From Chromatiaceae bacterium (GTDB lineage: Bacteria > Pseudomonadota > Gammaproteobacteria > Chromatiales > Chromatiaceae), in contig JACKMT010000002.1 of the NCBI GenBank assembly GCA_024235255.1, forward strand, positions 310,001 through 374,000: a stretch of 64,000 bases of DNA. The letters run 5' to 3'. The notes under the pieces are model-generated. The model saw only the letters and a list, made by a program, of their open reading frames with translations. It did not search any database and was not told where the DNA came from. The translations under genes and the position numbers were made by a program. Shown here piece by piece: positions 41,528-50,662 of the stretch. Every line of letters starts with the position of its first letter. The first letter of the stretch is position 1.

Positions 41528-42568
41528 TTGCTACAGACCTCAATAAAAAATGAGTCCGGTGTCAACCAAAGCGCCGAGACACTGCGGCTCGTTTTACCGC
41601 TGATGACTCGCCACAAAATTCCGGCAACGCCGGAAAACTATGCTATTTGGTTCCACTACGTCACCAACGACCGACCTGGACTCACAGAGTATATCGACCG
41701 TTTGCTGGAGCGGAAAACGCCCTTCACTGAAGAAGTGAATGAGCATATTCATCAGCAGTTTCTCTCAGAGTGTGACCTCCGGCAGGCAGAGCAGGTAAGA
41801 AAAGAGATAGCTAGCGCGTTGGCAGAGGCGACCACCGCTTTGCGGCATACCGGCAGCGAAGCAGACCACTACCGCAAGGTACTCGGTAGATTCGACAAGA
41901 CTTGCGGCACCGCAGAGACGGTGGACGATATTTATAGCCTGCTCAACACCGTGCTGGAAGAGACGCACAACATGCAGGAGTCGATGGAGCGGCTGCAGCA
42001 AGATTTCATCGCCAAATCCAAGGATATGGATAGACTCAAGCAAGAGCTCGACCAGGTGCGCAAGCAGGCATCGACCGATGCATTGACCGGTTTGTACAAC
42101 CGCACGACTTTCTTTGATTCGCTGGAGGCGGTTGACGCCGAATCGGACCCGTTTATAAATCCCTACTGTGTTGTCATGATCGATATCGATCACTTCAAGC
42201 GCGTCAACGACACCTTTGGCCACTTGGTGGGCGACAAAGTTATAAGATTCGTTGCCGACAGTTTGCGCCAATCCACCAAGGGACAGGACTGCGCATCCAG
42301 ATATGGCGGAGAGGAGTATGCGTTGATGCTACCCAATACCACCCTGGTCAATGCGGTTACCCTATGCAACCGGATACGCGAACACATTGCCAAAACCAAC
42401 CTGGTCAGATCCGGCACCAAAGAGTCGCTTGGTCAGATCACGATCTCAGCCGGGGTTGCCCAGAACCGCTCGGGAGAAGGGCGAATAGAGCTGTTGGCGC
42501 GTGCGGACAAAGCGCTCTACCTGTCCAAGGAGCGCGGCCGCAATAGAGTAACTGCTTCGGAAGAGTAA
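41528..42568 (+). CDS. Diguanylate cyclase (GGDEF)
   Basis: Makes cyclic di-GMP from GTP. 346 residues with a TTG start that has GGAG 8 bases upstream; the first internal ATG is at codon 26, inside the conserved N-terminal helical region (PLMTRHKIPATPENYAIWFH). A coiled coil (about 140-180) links to the GGDEF domain, with STDALTGLYNRTTFFDSL at about 182 and the active GGEEY at 260-264. The inhibitory-site position is KGQD (251-254) instead of RxxD. No membrane segment, so cytoplasmic. Confidence 0.93.
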   Translation: MLQTSIKNESGVNQSAETLRLVLPLMTRHKIPATPENYAIWFHYVTNDRPGLTEYIDRLLERKTPFTEEVNEHIHQQFLSECDLRQAEQVRKEIASALAEATTALRHTGSEADHYRKVLGRFDKTCGTAETVDDIYSLLNTVLEETHNMQESMERLQQDFIAKSKDMDRLKQELDQVRKQASTDALTGLYNRTTFFDSLEAVDAESDPFINPYCVVMIDIDHFKRVNDTFGHLVGDKVIRFVADSLRQSTKGQDCASRYGGEEYALMLPNTTLVNAVTLCNRIREHIAKTNLVRSGTKESLGQITISAGVAQNRSGEGRIELLARADKALYLSKERGRNRVTASEE

Positions 42569-42601
42569 CTTCGGGCAGGCAGTGGAGGGAGCGCCTACCG
42601 G

Positions 42602-44044
42602 TCAGGCATTCAGCTTCCTGCGCAAAAGTTCGTTGACCTGTGTTGGATTTGCCTTCCCTTTGGACGCCTGCATCACCTGACCTACAAAAAAACCCAACAT
42701 TTTCGCCTGCTTCTTCTCGTCTGCCTGACGGTAAGCCTCGACTTGGGACGGGTTTGCCTGGACAACTGCGTCCACAATGCCCGCTATCGCACCCGCGTCT
42801 GTTATCTGCCTCAAACCCCGGTTCTGAATAATTGCATCGGCAGCGCCGCCCTCGCTCCACATAGTTTCGAAAACCTGCTTGGCGATCTTGCCCGATATCG
42901 TATTGTCGGCGATACGCCGCAACAACCCGCCGAGCAGTACCGCCGAAATCGGTGATTGCCCGATATCCAATCCACCCCGGTTTAGCGCACCGGCCAGCTC
43001 ACCCATGATCCAGGTTGCGGCAAGCCGGGCATCTCCCGCCTCCTGCACCGCCGCTTCGTAGTAGTCGGCCAATTCACGACTGGCGGTCAGCTGCGCGGCG
43101 TCGGACTGGCTGAGTGCATACGCTTCGCAGAAGCGGGCACGCCGCGCATCCGGCAGCTCCGGCATGCCTGTTAATGCGGCGTCAATGAAGGCATCGTCCA
43201 GCTCGACCGGCAGCAGGTCAGGATCGGGGAAGTAGCGATAATCGTTAGCCTCCTCTTTGGAACGCATGGAACGTGTCTCATCCCGGTCGGGATCGTACAG
43301 GCGCGTCTCCTGAACCACCTTTCCACCCGACTCGAGTACATCTATCTGCCGTTCCACTTCGAAATTGATCGCCCGTTCGAGAAAACGGAAGGAGTTGATA
43401 TTCTTAAGTTCGGCGCGGGTGCCCAGCTCCCCGCCTAGCGGGCGAATCGAGACATTGGCATCGACCCGAAACGATCCCTCCTGCATGTTGCCGTCACAGA
43501 TGCCGATATAGCGGACGATCTGGTGGATCTTGCGGGCGTAGGCAACCGCCTCTTTGGCCGAGCGCATGTCCGGCTCGGAAACGATCTCGAGCAGCGGTGT
43601 GCCCGCCCGGTTCAGGTCAATACCGGTCAGACCGTGAAAATCCTCATGCAGCGACTTTCCTGCATCCTCCTCCAGATGAGCCCGGGTCACGCCTACGCTA
43701 CGCATTTCGCCGTCATCGAGTAGAATGTCCACGCTGCCCCGCCCCACGATCGGCAGCTCAAATTGGCTGATCTGGTATCCTTTCGGGAGATCCGGATAGA
43801 AGTAGTTCTTGCGGGCAAACACTGACCGCCGCTCAAGGTCCGCGCCAATCGCGGCGCTGAATCTGACTGCCATTACCACCGCCTCTCTGTTCAGTACCGG
43901 CAACACACCCGGCAATCCCAAGTCGATGGCACAGGCCTGCGTATTTGGCTCGGCGCCAAAGGCAGTTGAGGCACCCGAGAAAATTTTGGAGCGGGTGGCG
44001 AGCTGGGCGTGAATCTCAAGCCCGATCACAGTTTCCCATTGCAT
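42602..44044 (-). CDS. gatB: Asp/Glu-tRNA amidotransferase subunit B
   Basis: Kinase and tRNA-binding subunit of GatCAB, which turns Glu-tRNA(Gln) or Asp-tRNA(Asn) into the amide form. 480 residues, starting MQWETVIGLEIHAQLATRSK; the phosphorylation pocket has YFYPDLPKGYQISQFE and the C-terminal YqeY-like tail (about 400-478) ends NELLRRKLNA. Third gene of gatC-gatA-gatB. Confidence 0.98.
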   Translation of the reverse strand: MQWETVIGLEIHAQLATRSKIFSGASTAFGAEPNTQACAIDLGLPGVLPVLNREAVVMAVRFSAAIGADLERRSVFARKNYFYPDLPKGYQISQFELPIVGRGSVDILLDDGEMRSVGVTRAHLEEDAGKSLHEDFHGLTGIDLNRAGTPLLEIVSEPDMRSAKEAVAYARKIHQIVRYIGICDGNMQEGSFRVDANVSIRPLGGELGTRAELKNINSFRFLERAINFEVERQIDVLESGGKVVQETRLYDPDRDETRSMRSKEEANDYRYFPDPDLLPVELDDAFIDAALTGMPELPDARRARFCEAYALSQSDAAQLTASRELADYYEAAVQEAGDARLAATWIMGELAGALNRGGLDIGQSPISAVLLGGLLRRIADNTISGKIAKQVFETMWSEGGAADAIIQNRGLRQITDAGAIAGIVDAVVQANPSQVEAYRQADEKKQAKMLGFFVGQVMQASKGKANPTQVNELLRRKLNA

Positions 44045-44075
44045 ATCGTTACTCTCTAGAGGCTGTCAATTGATC

Positions 44076-45527
44076 CTAGTACCCGGCGGGCACTGCCAGG
44101 TGCCAGTCGCTCTCCTGTTGCAGCCGATGGGCGACGTTGAGCAATTTTGCCTCCTGAAAATAGTTGCCGATTATCTGCAACCCAACCGGTTTTCCGGCTG
44201 CCTGCCGCACCGGGATGGAGATTCCCGGCAGACCGGCCAGATTGGCGGCAATTGTATAGATATCGGACAGATACATTGTGACCGGATCATCGGCTTTCTC
44301 GCCAATCGCGAAAGCCGTCGTGGGCGAGGTAGGCCCCATGATCACATCGACCCTCTCGAAAGCCCGTCGGAAGTCGTCCGAAATCAGATGACGGATCTGC
44401 TGTGCCTTTAGATAGTAAGCATCATAGTAGCCTGCTGAAAGTGCGTAGGTGCCGATCAGAATCCGCCGCTTAACCTCCGCGCCAAAGCCTTCGCTGCGGG
44501 AGCGCTTGTAGAGATCTTCCAGATCAGCCGGCGCCTGGCAGCGATAACCAAAACGAACCCCGTCGAAACGGGAGAGGTTAGAGGAGCATTCAGCCGGCGC
44601 AACAACGTAGTAAGTGGCCACTGACAGGCCGCTGTTCGGCAGCGACACATCCACTACCTCAGCGCCCAGCCGGCGATACTCATCGATGGCAAGCTCGATG
44701 GAGCGGGCCACTTCACCGTCCAACCCTTCGTTGAAATACTCTTTGGGCAGTCCGATCCTCAATCCGGCCAAAGATTCATGCAACGGCTCAGAGTAGTCCG
44801 GCACGGGTTCCTGTGCACTGGTGGAGTCGCGCGGGTCGAAGCCGGCTATTGCCTGCAGCATGACGGCCGCATCCGCCGCACTCCGGCATAAAACCCCCCC
44901 CTGATCCAGCGAGGAGGCAAACGCGATCATGCCGTAGCGGGATACCCGGCCGTAGGTCGGTTTCAGACCGGTGATGCCGCAAAGTGCAGCCGGTTGCCGG
45001 ATAGAACCGCCGGTGTCAGTGCCGGTAGCCGCGGTACAAAGCCTGGCAGCCACCGCCGCCGCCGATCCGCCGGAAGAGCCCCCCGGTACCAATCTTCTGT
45101 CCCATGGATTGTGCACCACGCCGTAGTAGCTGGTTTCGTTGGAAGAGCCCATGGCGAACTCATCCATATTGGTCTTACCCAGCATCACCGCGCCTGCCTC
45201 GTCCAGGCGGCTGACCACCGTCGCATCGTACGGCGCGATGAAACTGTCCAGCATTTTTGAACCGCAGCTGGTTTTCAGACCATTGGTGCAGAAAATATCC
45301 TTATGGGCGATGGGAATACCGGCGAGCGGCGCTGCCTCGCCGCGACGGATCATTGCATCCGCCTTTGCCGCGCCGGTAAGTGCATGCTCAGGCGCCAGCG
45401 TGATAAAGCTGTTTAAATCCGCTTCGTATCGCTCGATACGATCAAGAAAGGCGCGGGTCAGCTCGACGCTGGAAAACTCACCTGCGCGTAATCCCGCTCC
45501 CAGTTCTGCGATACTCTTAGTGTGCAT
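44076..45527 (-). CDS. gatA: Asp/Glu-tRNA amidotransferase subunit A
   Basis: Glutaminase subunit of GatCAB, releasing ammonia for the GatB active site. 483 residues. Amidase triad: Lys in IAHKDIFCTNG (about 79), Ser in PGGSSGGSAAAVAARL (about 150-155) and Ser in TGTDTGGSIRQPAALCG (about 175). The ATG at 45527 is preferred over a TTG three codons upstream. Confidence 0.98.
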   Translation of the reverse strand: MHTKSIAELGAGLRAGEFSSVELTRAFLDRIERYEADLNSFITLAPEHALTGAAKADAMIRRGEAAPLAGIPIAHKDIFCTNGLKTSCGSKMLDSFIAPYDATVVSRLDEAGAVMLGKTNMDEFAMGSSNETSYYGVVHNPWDRRLVPGGSSGGSAAAVAARLCTAATGTDTGGSIRQPAALCGITGLKPTYGRVSRYGMIAFASSLDQGGVLCRSAADAAVMLQAIAGFDPRDSTSAQEPVPDYSEPLHESLAGLRIGLPKEYFNEGLDGEVARSIELAIDEYRRLGAEVVDVSLPNSGLSVATYYVVAPAECSSNLSRFDGVRFGYRCQAPADLEDLYKRSRSEGFGAEVKRRILIGTYALSAGYYDAYYLKAQQIRHLISDDFRRAFERVDVIMGPTSPTTAFAIGEKADDPVTMYLSDIYTIAANLAGLPGISIPVRQAAGKPVGLQIIGNYFQEAKLLNVAHRLQQESDWHLAVPAGY

Positions 45528-45548
45528 TCGTGTCAAACGCTCCGGATA

Positions 45549-45836
45549 TCACTCAACAACCCGCGGCACCAGATAGAGGCCATCTTCCGTAGCCGGTGCA
45601 ATTGACTGAAAATGCGCCCGCTCATCGATTTCACTCACCTCATCCGGGCGCAGGCGCTGCGCCATGTGCAACGGGTGGGCCATCGGGATCACCCCGCTGG
45701 TATCAGCCGAGTTCATCTGTGCCACCAGCTCAAGAATGGTCGAAAGATCTCCGGCCACTGCATCCAACTCACTCTCATTCACCGCCAGGCGGGCAAGATG
45801 GGCAATATTCTCCACATCGGATCTTTCCAGGGACAT
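45549..45836 (-). CDS. gatC: Asp/Glu-tRNA amidotransferase subunit C
   Basis: Small stabilising subunit wrapping GatA and GatB. 95 residues, MSLERSDVENIAHLARLAVN to the conserved VPRVVE end. The long frame up to 46049 carries a non-conserved 71-residue extension into the mreB spacer and is rejected. First gene of gatCAB; divergent from mreB across a 238-base spacer with an AGCGGTT/AACCGCT inverted repeat (45928-45954). Confidence 0.96.
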   Translation of the reverse strand: MSLERSDVENIAHLARLAVNESELDAVAGDLSTILELVAQMNSADTSGVIPMAHPLHMAQRLRPDEVSEIDERAHFQSIAPATEDGLYLVPRVVE

Positions 45837-46074
45837 AGCTGTCGACTCGCGTTGCTGTTTTTTCCAAAGCGTGAAAAAGTACCACATTTGGCTGATCGAG
45901 GGCAGCGTAAAATTGTCACCCTGCTGCAGCGGTTGACGAAATTGTGGAACCGCTTCTTGCTCAATACCCCCAGCGGTTGCTAAATTACACTCTTTTTGAA
46001 TGGGCAGCGATTCCAGGGATAACACAATCGCACCGCCTGGTTCGTTCACGCATTTTACGGAAAATCATTTCACC

Positions 46075-47127
46075 ATGCTGTTCAGACGTTTACGCGGTTT
46101 CTTCTCCAATGACCTCGCCATTGACCTGGGTACCGCGAATACGTTGATATACGCGCGCGGCCAGGGTGTGGTACTGGACGAGCCCTCAGTTGTCGCCATT
46201 CGCCAGGACCGGGGACCCGGGGGCGGCAAATCGGTGGCTGCGGTGGGCGATGAGGCCAAGGCGATGTTGGGACGCACCCCGAACAACATCACCGCAATCC
46301 GTCCGATGAAAGACGGCGTCATCGCCGACTTCACCGTAACAGAGAAGATGCTGCAGCACTTCATTCACAAAGTGCACGAAAGCAAGATGATCCGGCCCAG
46401 CCCGCGGGTACTGGTGTGCGTGCCCTGCGGTTCAACCCAGGTAGAGCGTCGTGCCATCCGCGAGTCCGCCGCAGGCGCCGGCGCGCGTGAGGTATACCTG
46501 ATCGAAGAGCCAATGGCAGCCGCCATCGGCGCCGGACTGCCGGTGGACGAAGCCAGGGGGTCGATGGTACTGGACATCGGCGGCGGAACCTCCGAGGTTG
46601 CGATCATCTCATTGAACGGAATCGTTTACGCCAATTCGGTGCGGGTAGGCGGCGACCGCTTTGACGAAGCGATTATCAATTACGTGCGGCGCAACTACGG
46701 TACCTTGATCGGTGAAGCCACCGCTGAGCGGATAAAAAAGGAGATCGGATCCGCCTTCCCTGGCAATGAAGTGCGCGAGATCGAGGTGAAGGGGCGCAAC
46801 TTGGCCGAGGGCATCCCGCGCAGTTTCACCCTCAACAGCAATGAAATTCTGGAAGCACTGCAGGAGCCGCTGTCGGGTATTGTCGGCGCCGTCAAAGCGG
46901 CGCTGGAGCAGACACCACCGGAGCTCGGTGCCGATGTTGCCGAACGGGGCATTGTTCTGACGGGAGGTGGAGCACTGCTGCTGGATATCGACAGACTACT
47001 GGAGGAAGAGACCGGCCTGCCGGTACTTATCGCCGAAGACCCATTGACCTGTGTTGCACGAGGCGGGGGGCGCGCCCTCGAAATGCTCGATGAGCGTGGC
47101 GGTGAGTTGCTGTTCTCCATCGATTGA
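46075..47127 (+). CDS. mreB: Rod-shape protein MreB
   Basis: Actin-like filament that places cell-wall synthesis in rods. 350 residues from MLFRRLRGFFSNDLAIDLGT; phosphate-1 and -2 loops are IDLGTANTLIYARG and DIGGGTSEVAIISLNG, and the adenosine site is VLTGGGALL. The N-terminal amphipathic MLFRRLRGFF binds the membrane. An upstream ATG at 46000 would add 25 non-conserved residues. Followed by a MITE-like insertion before mreC. Confidence 0.98.
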   Translation: MLFRRLRGFFSNDLAIDLGTANTLIYARGQGVVLDEPSVVAIRQDRGPGGGKSVAAVGDEAKAMLGRTPNNITAIRPMKDGVIADFTVTEKMLQHFIHKVHESKMIRPSPRVLVCVPCGSTQVERRAIRESAAGAGAREVYLIEEPMAAAIGAGLPVDEARGSMVLDIGGGTSEVAIISLNGIVYANSVRVGGDRFDEAIINYVRRNYGTLIGEATAERIKKEIGSAFPGNEVREIEVKGRNLAEGIPRSFTLNSNEILEALQEPLSGIVGAVKAALEQTPPELGADVAERGIVLTGGGALLLDIDRLLEEETGLPVLIAEDPLTCVARGGGRALEMLDERGGELLFSID

Positions 47128-47166
47128 TCAGGGCAATTAAACCTCTGGCAGACTGCCCGGATTAAC

Positions 47167-47436
47167 TAGGGCCTGTTTACACTAATCCAATGGTCGCTGT
47201 TGCGTCTAAAAATTCGCCAATCAACGCGTTCGGCGCGTGGTTTAGCTATACCAAATGAGCAACGAGCAACGCTGAGTGGCGAATCTTCAGTCGCAACCCG
47301 AATGGCCGGGGCCCTGTTTCCGCTTAACGGCGCCATCAGGCGTTTGTTTGGAACAACCAAACTGCTCCCCTTCTGTCTTGTTAACCGAAAAAAGGGTCTC
47401 CGGCAGTGGCTATTCGACTAGTGTTAACAAGCCCTA
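47167..47436 (+). mobile_element. MITE-like element between mreB and mreC
   Basis: 266 bases bounded by imperfect 16-bp terminal inverted repeats: GGGCCTGTTTACACTA (47169-47184) and the complement of TAGTGTTAACAAGCCC (47419-47434), matching at 14 of 16 positions, each flanked by TA (47167-47168 and 47435-47436), a likely target duplication. No transposase; the 73-codon frame inside has no resemblance to a known family. TA duplications fit IS630/Tc1 or IS427-type relatives. It accounts for most of the 322-base mreB-mreC spacer and ends right before the mreC ribosome-binding site. Confidence 0.75.
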
Positions 47437-47449
47437 AGGTAGACCGGCT

Positions 47450-48343
47450 ATCAAGCTGATATTCACACAAGGTCCCTCGCTGAACACCCGCATCGTATTT
47501 GCGGTGGTGATCTCGCTTGCGTTGATGGTTGTGGATCATCGCCAGAATCATCTGGAGGGTATCCGCTCTATTCTCGCAGTGGCACTTTCACCATTGAACG
47601 TCATCATCAATCTGCCCCGAAGCACTGGCGAATGGATATCTGAAACTTTTGCCACACGCAGCATGCTGCAACAACAGAATCAGGCGTTGAAAAAGGAGAA
47701 TTTACTGCTTCAGGTACGTCAGCAGAAGCTGGATTCGTTGAGATCGGAGAATATGCGGCTGCGCAATCTACTGGACTCCGCGGTCAAGATCAAAGACCGG
47801 GTATTGATCGCGGAAGTCATAGCCGTGGACCTCGATCCTTACCGCCACCAGGTACTGATCAACAAAGGGAGCAGCTCCGGTATATTCATTGGCCAGCCCG
47901 CACTTGATGCATCTGCGGTTATGGGACAGGTTACCCATGTCAACCCTTTCTCATCCACGGTGCTGCTCATCACCGATGCCAGCCACGGACTCCCGGTACA
48001 GGTCAATCGCAACGGAGTGCGCACCGTGGCACTGGGCACCGGTCAGATCGACCGACTGGAACTGCCGCACCTGCCCAATAATGCCGACATCGAAGTGGGC
48101 GACCTGCTGGTCACCTCGGGACTCGGCGGTCGCTTCCCGCCGGGTTATCCGGTGGCGGAGGTCACCTCGGTGACGCGAAATCCCGGCCAGCCTTTTGCCT
48201 CAATCCTGGCACAACCGAAAGCCAAGCTGGACCAGGCGCGCGAAACCCTGTTGGTCTGGACGCTTGACAGCATTCAGGGATACGAACCACCGGATGATGC
48301 GACCAAGGCACCCGAAAACAATGCAGAGGAGCCACAGCCGTGA
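47450..48343 (+). CDS. mreC: Rod-shape protein MreC
   Basis: Bitopic membrane protein that activates PBP2-RodA. The conserved N-terminus KLIFTQGPSLNTR and the following membrane helix (about residues 15-30) are in frame from 47450, but there is no ATG, GTG or TTG before GTG 47504, which lies inside the helix. The codon at the family start position is ATC (47450), 10 bases after AAGG. I place the start there provisionally (297 residues); initiation at ATC, CTG (47456) or GTG 47504 is unresolved. The coiled coil (about 55-90) and the beta domains with VTSGLGGRFPPGYPVAEV are intact. Confidence 0.9.
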   Translation: MKLIFTQGPSLNTRIVFAVVISLALMVVDHRQNHLEGIRSILAVALSPLNVIINLPRSTGEWISETFATRSMLQQQNQALKKENLLLQVRQQKLDSLRSENMRLRNLLDSAVKIKDRVLIAEVIAVDLDPYRHQVLINKGSSSGIFIGQPALDASAVMGQVTHVNPFSSTVLLITDASHGLPVQVNRNGVRTVALGTGQIDRLELPHLPNNADIEVGDLLVTSGLGGRFPPGYPVAEVTSVTRNPGQPFASILAQPKAKLDQARETLLVWTLDSIQGYEPPDDATKAPENNAEEPQP

Positions 48344-48828
48344 ATCTGACCCCGCAGCGAGGAGGAGTGGTCATACTGCTGAGTTTTCTGCTGGCATTTA
48401 TTCTGACAGTGATGCCGCTGCCGGAATGGGTACGCTTCTACCGTCCCCAATGGAGCACCCTGGTGCTGATCTATTGGACACTGGCTTCACCCCAAAGGGT
48501 GGGGGTGGGTATAGGCTGGGCAACCGGCATTGTCATCGATGTGATTACCGGCACCCTGCTTGGGCAGCACGCGCTTGCAATGTCGTTGATCGCCTTCATT
48601 GCCCAGAAAATGCACCAACGGCTGCGACTGTTTCCATTATGGCAACAGTCCCTTACGGTGCTCGTTTTGCTACTGATCGAGAAACTGCTTTCACTCTGGG
48701 TGATGGGCGCCCTTTCTCAGCATGTTCCCTCGCTGACATTCTGGATCCCGCCAATAGTAGGCATGCTGCTCTGGCCGTGGATCTTCATCATCCTGCGCGA
48801 CCTGCGGCGTAAATTTCAGGTGAGTTAG
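48340..48828 (+). CDS. mreD: Rod-shape protein MreD
   Basis: Integral membrane partner of MreC. 162 residues with about five hydrophobic helices, starting (GTG) MNLTPQRGGVVILLSFLLAF. GIVIDVITGTLLGQHALAMS is the conserved segment. Overlaps mreC by 4 bases and shares one base with the mrdA start. Confidence 0.95.
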   Translation: MNLTPQRGGVVILLSFLLAFILTVMPLPEWVRFYRPQWSTLVLIYWTLASPQRVGVGIGWATGIVIDVITGTLLGQHALAMSLIAFIAQKMHQRLRLFPLWQQSLTVLVLLLIEKLLSLWVMGALSQHVPSLTFWIPPIVGMLLWPWIFIILRDLRRKFQVS

Positions 48829-50660
48829 TGTACGTCACGCTGAAAGACTATCTGCGTGAGAGCAGGTTGTTTCAGAGTCGAGCCTTGATCGCTGCCGTGC
48901 TTGTCGTACTGGTGCTTGCTGTGCTGCTGACCAGACTGGTGGTGCTGCAGATAGTTAATCATCAGCACTTCACCACGCTCTCCCAGGACAACCGGGTTAA
49001 GGTGCTGCCGCTACCCCCTACCCGCGGCCTGATACACGACCGCAACGGCCTGATTCTAGCCCAAAACCTGCCCACTTTCAGCCTGGAGGTGATTCCCGAA
49101 CGGGTAAATGATCTCGCTAATACACTGCAGGAACTGGGGAAAATAGTCACTATTTCCGAAAGCGACTATAAACGCTTCGAACAGCTGCGCCATCAGCGCA
49201 GGCGCTTCGACAGCATCCCGATACGGGTACGCCTGGACCCCGAAGAGGTCGCCAGACTGACGGCAAACCGGCACCGTTTCCCGGGCGTGGAGATCGAGGC
49301 TAAATTACTGCGTCATTATCCGCTGGAAGACAAGACCGCACATGTCGTCGGCTATGTAGGGCGCATCAATGAACAGGAACTCCAGACTATTGACGCTTCC
49401 AGTTACTCGGGAACCTCTCATATCGGCAAAACAGGTGTGGAGAAATATTACGAGGATACGCTTCACGGTAAAGTCGGTTTGCAACAGGTGGAGGTCAACG
49501 CACTTGGAAGGATCATCAGAGTTCTCCACAGTGAACCGCCCGTGCCCGGACAGAATCTGCGCCTCTCCTTGGACGCCGGATTGCAGAATGCCGCCATTGA
49601 AGCTTTTGGCGAAGAAAAAGGCGCGGCAGTAGCCATTGATCCCAGAAACGGCACCATCCTGGCCCTGGTCAGCCATCCGGGTTTCGATCCCAACCTCTTT
49701 GTTGAAGGAATTTCAGCGAAAGAATACGCGGCGTTGCAGCAGTCGGAAAGCAAACCGCTGTTCAATCGTGCCATTCGCGGTCAGTATCCCCCAGGCTCAA
49801 CGATAAAACCTTTTATCGGACTGGCAGGCCTGGAGACTGGCACCATGAGCGCAAGCCAGAAAAACTATTGCCCCGGATTTTTTCAGTTGCCCGGACACTC
49901 CCACAAGTACCGGGACTGGCGGAAAGGGGGCCATGGCGGCGTCAATCTGGAGGAGGCTATCACCCAATCCTGCGATGTCTATTTCTACGCGTTAGCGCAT
50001 CAGATGGGCATAGACAGACTGCACAATTTTCTCAGCAGATTTGGCTTTGGCCAGCGCACCGGCGTGGATATCACCGGGGAGCGGAGAGGACTGCTGCCCT
50101 CCCGCGAGTGGAAAAGAGAGACCCGCAGACAAGCCTGGTACCCCGGTGAAACACTGATCGTTGGCATTGGCCAGGGCTACCTTCTCGCCACGCCGCTGCA
50201 ACTGGCGCATGCCACGGCAACACTTGCTGCAAGAGGAATGAACTACCCGCCTCGGGTGGTGGAGAGCATTTCCAGCGACTACGCTTCCGATGCGCCTTCC
50301 AATATCGGAAAACCGAATTCATTGCAACAGCATGGACCCGGAAACTGGAGTAAAGTAATAGAGTCGATGGCGCAGGTTGTCGAGGGTCAGCGCGGAACCG
50401 CTCGTTCGCTGAAAAATGACAATTACCGCATTGCCGGAAAAACCGGCACTGCGCAGGTATTCACCGTCAAACAGGATGAGGAGTACGACGAGGATAAAGT
50501 GGAAAAGAAGATGAGAGACCACGCACTATTCATCGCCTTTGCTCCGATTGAAGAGCCGCGTATTGCCGTCTCTGTCATCGTGGAAAATGGTGGCCATGGC
50601 GGCTCGGTCGCGGCACCCATTGCCAAGCGCATCATGGACTACCATCTGCTGGGCCAATAG
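48828..50660 (+). CDS. mrdA: Penicillin-binding protein 2
   Basis: Class B transpeptidase of the elongasome. 610 residues: membrane anchor (about 18-42), pedestal domain with the conserved TRGLIHDRNG, and transpeptidase domain with SxxK at Ser324-Lys327 (PGSTIKPFIG), the SCD triplet and GKTGTAQ. GTG start directly after mreD. Works with RodA encoded next. Confidence 0.98.
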   Translation: MYVTLKDYLRESRLFQSRALIAAVLVVLVLAVLLTRLVVLQIVNHQHFTTLSQDNRVKVLPLPPTRGLIHDRNGLILAQNLPTFSLEVIPERVNDLANTLQELGKIVTISESDYKRFEQLRHQRRRFDSIPIRVRLDPEEVARLTANRHRFPGVEIEAKLLRHYPLEDKTAHVVGYVGRINEQELQTIDASSYSGTSHIGKTGVEKYYEDTLHGKVGLQQVEVNALGRIIRVLHSEPPVPGQNLRLSLDAGLQNAAIEAFGEEKGAAVAIDPRNGTILALVSHPGFDPNLFVEGISAKEYAALQQSESKPLFNRAIRGQYPPGSTIKPFIGLAGLETGTMSASQKNYCPGFFQLPGHSHKYRDWRKGGHGGVNLEEAITQSCDVYFYALAHQMGIDRLHNFLSRFGFGQRTGVDITGERRGLLPSREWKRETRRQAWYPGETLIVGIGQGYLLATPLQLAHATATLAARGMNYPPRVVESISSDYASDAPSNIGKPNSLQQHGPGNWSKVIESMAQVVEGQRGTARSLKNDNYRIAGKTGTAQVFTVKQDEEYDEDKVEKKMRDHALFIAFAPIEEPRIAVSVIVENGGHGGSVAAPIAKRIMDYHLLGQ

Positions 50661-50662
50661 CT

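Noticed and set aside
45837..46049. N-terminal extension of GatC
   Set aside because: Non-conserved residues across the divergent spacer with mreB; known GatC proteins start close to MSLERSDV.
47200..47421. 73-codon frame inside the MITE-like element
   Set aside because: No transposase motif and no conserved domain; explained as non-coding interior of the element.
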